Shown here piece by piece: positions 11,922 through 12,290 of a stretch of 12,290 nucleotides of DNA. Position 1 is the stretch's first letter. The number at the start of each line of letters is the position of its first letter. This DNA comes from Parcubacteria group bacterium GW2011_GWA2_50_10b (GTDB lineage: Bacteria; Patescibacteriota; Minisyncoccia; Phycocordibacterales; Zambryskibacteraceae), in the NCBI GenBank assembly GCA_001004085.1, contig LCQJ01000015.1, forward strand, positions 13,091 through 25,380. Reading direction: 5' to 3'. Position numbers and translations under genes: made by a program. The notes beneath the pieces were generated by a model. That model saw only the letters and a program-made list of their open reading frames with translations, was not told the origin of the DNA and searched no databases.

Positions 11922-12290
11922 ATGACTACAGACAAGCGTTTCGACGAACTCGTGGCGAACTTCACGGAGTACGAAGAGAAGATGAACAAGCTTCGGCGCG
12001 TTCGAACATTCCTCGTGAAAGTCATCGACGAGGCCTCCCGTGGTGTGAATCGAGCGGGACGTGGCGATGCTCGGGTCACCGTGCCGATCGGCTACGGGAA
12101 GAAATTTCAGATCTACATCTGCATCGGCGGTGAAGGCGATACGGTGATCTCTCTCCTGCGCAATGGAAGCATTGTCATTGAGAGTCAGATCACGCTCAAC
12201 GACCTTCGAGAGATCTTCGAGAACCCGAGCCCTGTGCTCGACGCCGCCTTCCAGTTCTGCCAGAAGCTCGGTCGCAATGGAGAGTTCCTG
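11922..12290 (+). CDS. Hypothetical protein, 3'-truncated by the window edge
   Basis: An open frame of 123 codons runs from the ATG at 11922 to the last base with no stop, so the gene continues outside the window. A good Shine-Dalgarno AAGGAG sits four bases before the ATG. The N-terminus is a charged helical stretch (residues 1-40, MTTDKRFDELVANF...). Next comes a likely beta-sheet with ARVTVPIGYGKKFQIYICIG, then a helix (LNDLREIFENP) and a further helix with FQFCQKLGRNG. I recognise no family. Codon use is GC-rich (CGC/CGT Arg, GAC Asp, CTC Leu). The start signal contrasts with the leaderless genes elsewhere in the window. Confidence 0.8.
   Translation, partial: MTTDKRFDELVANFTEYEEKMNKLRRVRTFLVKVIDEASRGVNRAGRGDARVTVPIGYGKKFQIYICIGGEGDTVISLLRNGSIVIESQITLNDLREIFENPSPVLDAAFQFCQKLGRNGEFL

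Overview
The window looks like a chromosomal stretch from a small-genome bacterium, most likely of the Candidate Phyla Radiation (Patescibacteria, Parcubacteria-like). This is inferred from several features. Translation and cell-wall genes are tightly packed and often overlap. IF2 is short and lacks the usual long N-terminal extension. Shine-Dalgarno sequences are scarce, and several promoters sit so close to the start codon that the mRNA should be leaderless. TGA is used as a stop (miaA), so the UGA-recoded Gracilibacteria/SR1 lineages are unlikely. No taxonomic marker was searched.

Left part (1-4215): the 3' part of a P-type Ca2+-ATPase gene overlaps miaA (tRNA A37 prenylation). Then come tRNA-Trp and rpmG (L33) on the minus strand, with rpmG apparently frame-broken at its 5' end, and murI (glutamate racemase) on the plus strand. 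A short decayed segment follows with a partial copy of the tRNA-Tyr 3' end and a bidirectional terminator, then tRNA-Tyr (-). After that comes an unassigned structured RNA candidate (+, about 4056-4215) with its own promoter, an 11-bp closing stem and a terminator.

Middle (4219-9880): a leftward pair, a compact cysteine desulfurase followed by a ClpB/ClpC-type AAA+ unfoldase, is divergent from a rightward infB-rbfA pair. Both pairs appear to share one palindromic -35 hexamer. tRNA-Gly(CCC), with an unusual T-loop, faces rbfA.

Right part (9881-12290): about 770 bp hold no gene but contain several strong hairpins. Next is a leftward pair of paralogous winged-helix proteins, one membrane-anchored and one with a Pro/Glu-rich N-terminus. 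Last is a divergent pair of unrecognised genes (11474-11716 minus; 11922 to the window end plus) with near-consensus TTGACA promoters, operator-like palindromes and, for the plus-strand gene, a real Shine-Dalgarno. This end may be an acquired segment.

Functionally the recognised genes serve housekeeping: tRNA modification and supply (miaA, three tRNAs, possibly the desulfurase for thiolation or Fe-S), translation initiation and ribosome maturation (infB, rbfA, rpmG), peptidoglycan precursors (murI), ion homeostasis and protein quality control. The less explained parts are the two structured non-coding segments, the winged-helix pair and the right-end module.
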